From an uncultured Ruminococcus sp. (lineage in GTDB: Bacteria; Bacillota; Clostridia; Oscillospirales; CAG-272): DNA of 5,850 nucleotides. The stretch is taken from NCBI GenBank assembly GCA_902783905.1, contig CACZSP010000131.1:1-5850 (forward strand). The letters run 5' to 3'. The notes beneath the pieces are model-generated. The model saw nothing but the letters and a program-made list of their open reading frames with translations, was not told the origin of the DNA and ran no database searches. A program made the position numbers and the translations under genes. This document shows positions 4,061 to 5,850 of the stretch, piece after piece. Within the stretch, counting starts at the first letter, position 1. Each line of letters opens with the position of its first letter.

Positions 4061-5850
4061 ATGGATTACAGAGAATACCGAAAAAAATACGGAAGCGGAG
4101 AAGACGCCGGGAAAACCGGCGCAGACTCCTCCGCACGTCCCGCGAGAGACCCGAAGGGAGATACCAATCTCAGGCGCGGCTCCCCGGAAAGGACGTCCAC
4201 CGGATCGTTTACCCGCAACTACCGGGCGGGAACTCAGACGGGGAAGAAACGCAGAAAAAAACAGGACAGGAACTCGGCAACGGCCAAGATCGTTCTTTTT
4301 TCGATCATTGGCCTTACCGTCGTTCTTATCCTTTTGTCGTCCCTTCTCGTTCTGACGAGCGGAAGTTTCATGCTTCCGGACTTTCTCGCCTCCAAGGTTA
4401 CGATTGAGGCGGGACGCGCGTCGATCTCGGCGTCGGATTTTCTTATCGATAAAAGTCACACGGCTGAATTCGCGAAAGGGACCGATTATTCTCTTGACCA
4501 CGTCGGCGACTACAGGATCAGGATAACGATTGACGGAGGCAAGACATACACGACCAAGCTTCACGTAAAGGACAGCGTTCCTCCGGTCGGAGAGAGGTCG
4601 GACATTCTCGTCAGAGAGGGAGCGTCACCGTCGGCGGAACTTTGCGTAAAGAATATCAAAGACGCGACGAAGGTCGTCTGTACCTACAAACAGGCGCCCG
4701 ACTGCTCGAAGGAGGGCCTTGTCAACGTGACGGTACTGCTCCGCGACGAGGGCGGAAACGTCAGCGAGGTAAATTCGGTCATAACCGTCGTCAACGGCGC
4801 GGCCGTTCTGGTCCGTACGAACGTTATAGAATGCGGAGACCCGGTACCCGACGTCACGGCATTCGTCGGAAGCGACGGATACGGTAAGTATTTCAGCGAC
4901 GTCAGCGTAATAAAGACCACCGTCCCGGGAAGCTACGGTCTGCAGATAAAGATCGGGGAAGCGATTGAAGACGTCACTCTGATTATTCAGGACACGGTCG
5001 CCCCGAAAGCCACCGTCACCTCCCAGGTCATTTACAACGACGGTCCCATACCCGACGATCCCTCGATTTTCGTATCCGACGTGATCGACGCGACGCCGGT
5101 CACCGTCACCTACGACGCCGTGCCGCAGAAGACGGGTACCTATCCGATCCCCGTAAAGATCAGACTTACCGACTCCTCGGGCAATTATACCGTATACGAT
5201 TCCGAGTTTACTTCGGCGACCGACTACGTTGCACCGACGATCTCGGTGCTGAGCGATACCGTTTACTACACGATCGGAGACGCCGCGATAGACTGGCAGA
5301 GCGCCGCTTCGGTCAGCGACAACTCGGGCGACAGAGTGACGGTCACCGTCGACGAGCCGGTGAGGGTCTCAAGCGGCTCCCACAGCCCCGAGGGGGGATC
5401 CTACAGGAACACCGAAGGCAACTACACCTTCACCATTACCGCGACGGACAGGGCGGGTAACGTTTCGAGCGAGGTTATGCATCTTGTCGTACGCGAGTTC
5501 TCCTTCACCGAGCTCGAATACAAGCAGGCGGTCGGAAAACTGGTGGACCAGCTTACGACGCCCGCCATGCCGATTCTTGAAAAGGCAAAGGCGCTTTACA
5601 AATATCTCAGCGCGAACAGCTGGAGTCAGTTGCATTACGCCAACGAGAGCCAGCACGACGACTGGAAAAAGGAAGCGTATTCGGTTCTGACGACGATACC
5701 GAACAACGCAAAGGGAGACTGCTTCGCGTTCGCCTCGGTTGCAAAAGCCTTCTTTGACTATCTGGGATACGACACGATAATGATCGAGCGCTCGGTCCAT
5801 ACCAGCGGTACGCACTTCTGGGTCGTCGTGAATATGGGAACGAAATCAAA
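4061..5850 (+). CDS. Membrane-anchored protein with Ig-like repeats and transglutaminase-like domain, 3' end cut by window
   Basis: 596 codons are present and the frame is open at the window edge. Seen in order: a hydrophilic, charged N-terminus (1-60) and a basic cluster KKRRKK (62-67), then one hydrophobic segment at about 76-100. This pattern predicts an N-in, C-out single-pass protein without a cleaved signal peptide. Next come about five beta-rich Ig-like modules (roughly 112-171, 180-245, 248-313, 316-388 and 390-478). Several end in a DxxGN-type turn followed by a valine-rich strand, e.g. DEGGNVS and DRAGNVS. A helical segment (484-520) leads into a transglutaminase/papain-fold core: KGDCFAFAS with nucleophile C554, then THFWVVVN with H585. 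The third catalytic residue (usually Asp) would lie beyond the window. Such domains act as cysteine proteases, cross-linkers or wall-associated enzymes, and which applies here is unknown. Start: ATG at 4061 follows the promoter, but no clear Shine-Dalgarno is visible and the next Met (104) lies just after the membrane segment. Four non-catalytic cysteines (195, 207, 215, 258) lie in the outer modules. Confidence 0.88.
   Translation, partial: MDYREYRKKYGSGEDAGKTGADSSARPARDPKGDTNLRRGSPERTSTGSFTRNYRAGTQTGKKRRKKQDRNSATAKIVLFSIIGLTVVLILLSSLLVLTSGSFMLPDFLASKVTIEAGRASISASDFLIDKSHTAEFAKGTDYSLDHVGDYRIRITIDGGKTYTTKLHVKDSVPPVGERSDILVREGASPSAELCVKNIKDATKVVCTYKQAPDCSKEGLVNVTVLLRDEGGNVSEVNSVITVVNGAAVLVRTNVIECGDPVPDVTAFVGSDGYGKYFSDVSVIKTTVPGSYGLQIKIGEAIEDVTLIIQDTVAPKATVTSQVIYNDGPIPDDPSIFVSDVIDATPVTVTYDAVPQKTGTYPIPVKIRLTDSSGNYTVYDSEFTSATDYVAPTISVLSDTVYYTIGDAAIDWQSAASVSDNSGDRVTVTVDEPVRVSSGSHSPEGGSYRNTEGNYTFTITATDRAGNVSSEVMHLVVREFSFTELEYKQAVGKLVDQLTTPAMPILEKAKALYKYLSANSWSQLHYANESQHDDWKKEAYSVLTTIPNNAKGDCFAFASVAKAFFDYLGYDTIMIERSVHTSGTHFWVVVNMGTKS

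Noticed and set aside
4055..4564. 169-codon minus-strand open frame opposite the start of the surface protein
   Set aside because: It has no motif and basic, low-information composition. It reads back through the leader of the surface-protein gene, and the opposite strand has a coherent membrane-anchor architecture.
5338..5354. Near-palindromic GACGGTCACCGTC and similar GTCACCGTC strings nearby
   Set aside because: They encode repeated Val-Thr beta strands of the Ig-like modules, so codon and protein constraints explain them.
5369..5849. Minus-strand open frames opposite the transglutaminase-like domain
   Set aside because: They carry no recognisable domain, whereas the plus strand encodes the GDCF and THFW catalytic blocks.
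1..5850. CRISPR array, insertion sequence, tRNA or phage features
   Set aside because: No regularly spaced direct repeats, transposase motifs, terminal inverted repeats or tRNA cloverleaf were found on reading both strands.

Overview
The window reads as GC-rich bacterial chromosome. Its genes have strong Shine-Dalgarno sites (GAGGA, GGAG, AAGG), and its short intergenic gaps are AT-rich with TATAAT-type promoters. These traits, the protein families and a membrane-anchored Ig-like/transglutaminase protein suggest an anaerobic, possibly gut-associated Bacillota (Clostridia-like) organism. That assignment is an inference. No rRNA, tRNA, CRISPR array, insertion sequence, phage gene or attachment site was seen.

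Layout. (a) Bases 1-1905, minus strand: a two-gene operon of a flavin/Fe-S oxidoreductase of the Old Yellow Enzyme / 2,4-dienoyl-CoA reductase type (583-1905), followed with an 8-base overlap by a short-chain dehydrogenase (3'-truncated, 1-590). (b) Bases 1906-2047: a compact divergent control region with one sigma-A-like promoter per direction. (c) Bases 2048-3980, plus strand: a fused KDPG aldolase-KDG kinase (564 aa), then a coupled 77-aa protein of unknown function four bases downstream. (d) Bases 3981-4060: a gap with a well-formed extended -10 promoter. (e) Bases 4061-5850: the start of a large single-pass membrane protein with about five Ig-like repeats and a transglutaminase-like domain, cut by the window end.

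How it fits together. The fused enzyme should carry out two consecutive steps of uronic-acid or sugar-acid breakdown: 2-keto-3-deoxygluconate (KDG) to KDPG, using ATP, and KDPG to pyruvate plus glyceraldehyde-3-phosphate. The divergent reductase/dehydrogenase pair may process an upstream or related substrate, such as an oxidised or unsaturated sugar acid. The shared control region supports a link, but the substrate cannot be read from the sequence. The transglutaminase-like surface protein has its own promoter and looks functionally separate.

The most notable item is the single-chain aldolase-kinase. The least explained are the 77-aa protein and the purpose of the oxidoreductase pair. No overtly new multi-gene system is evident.
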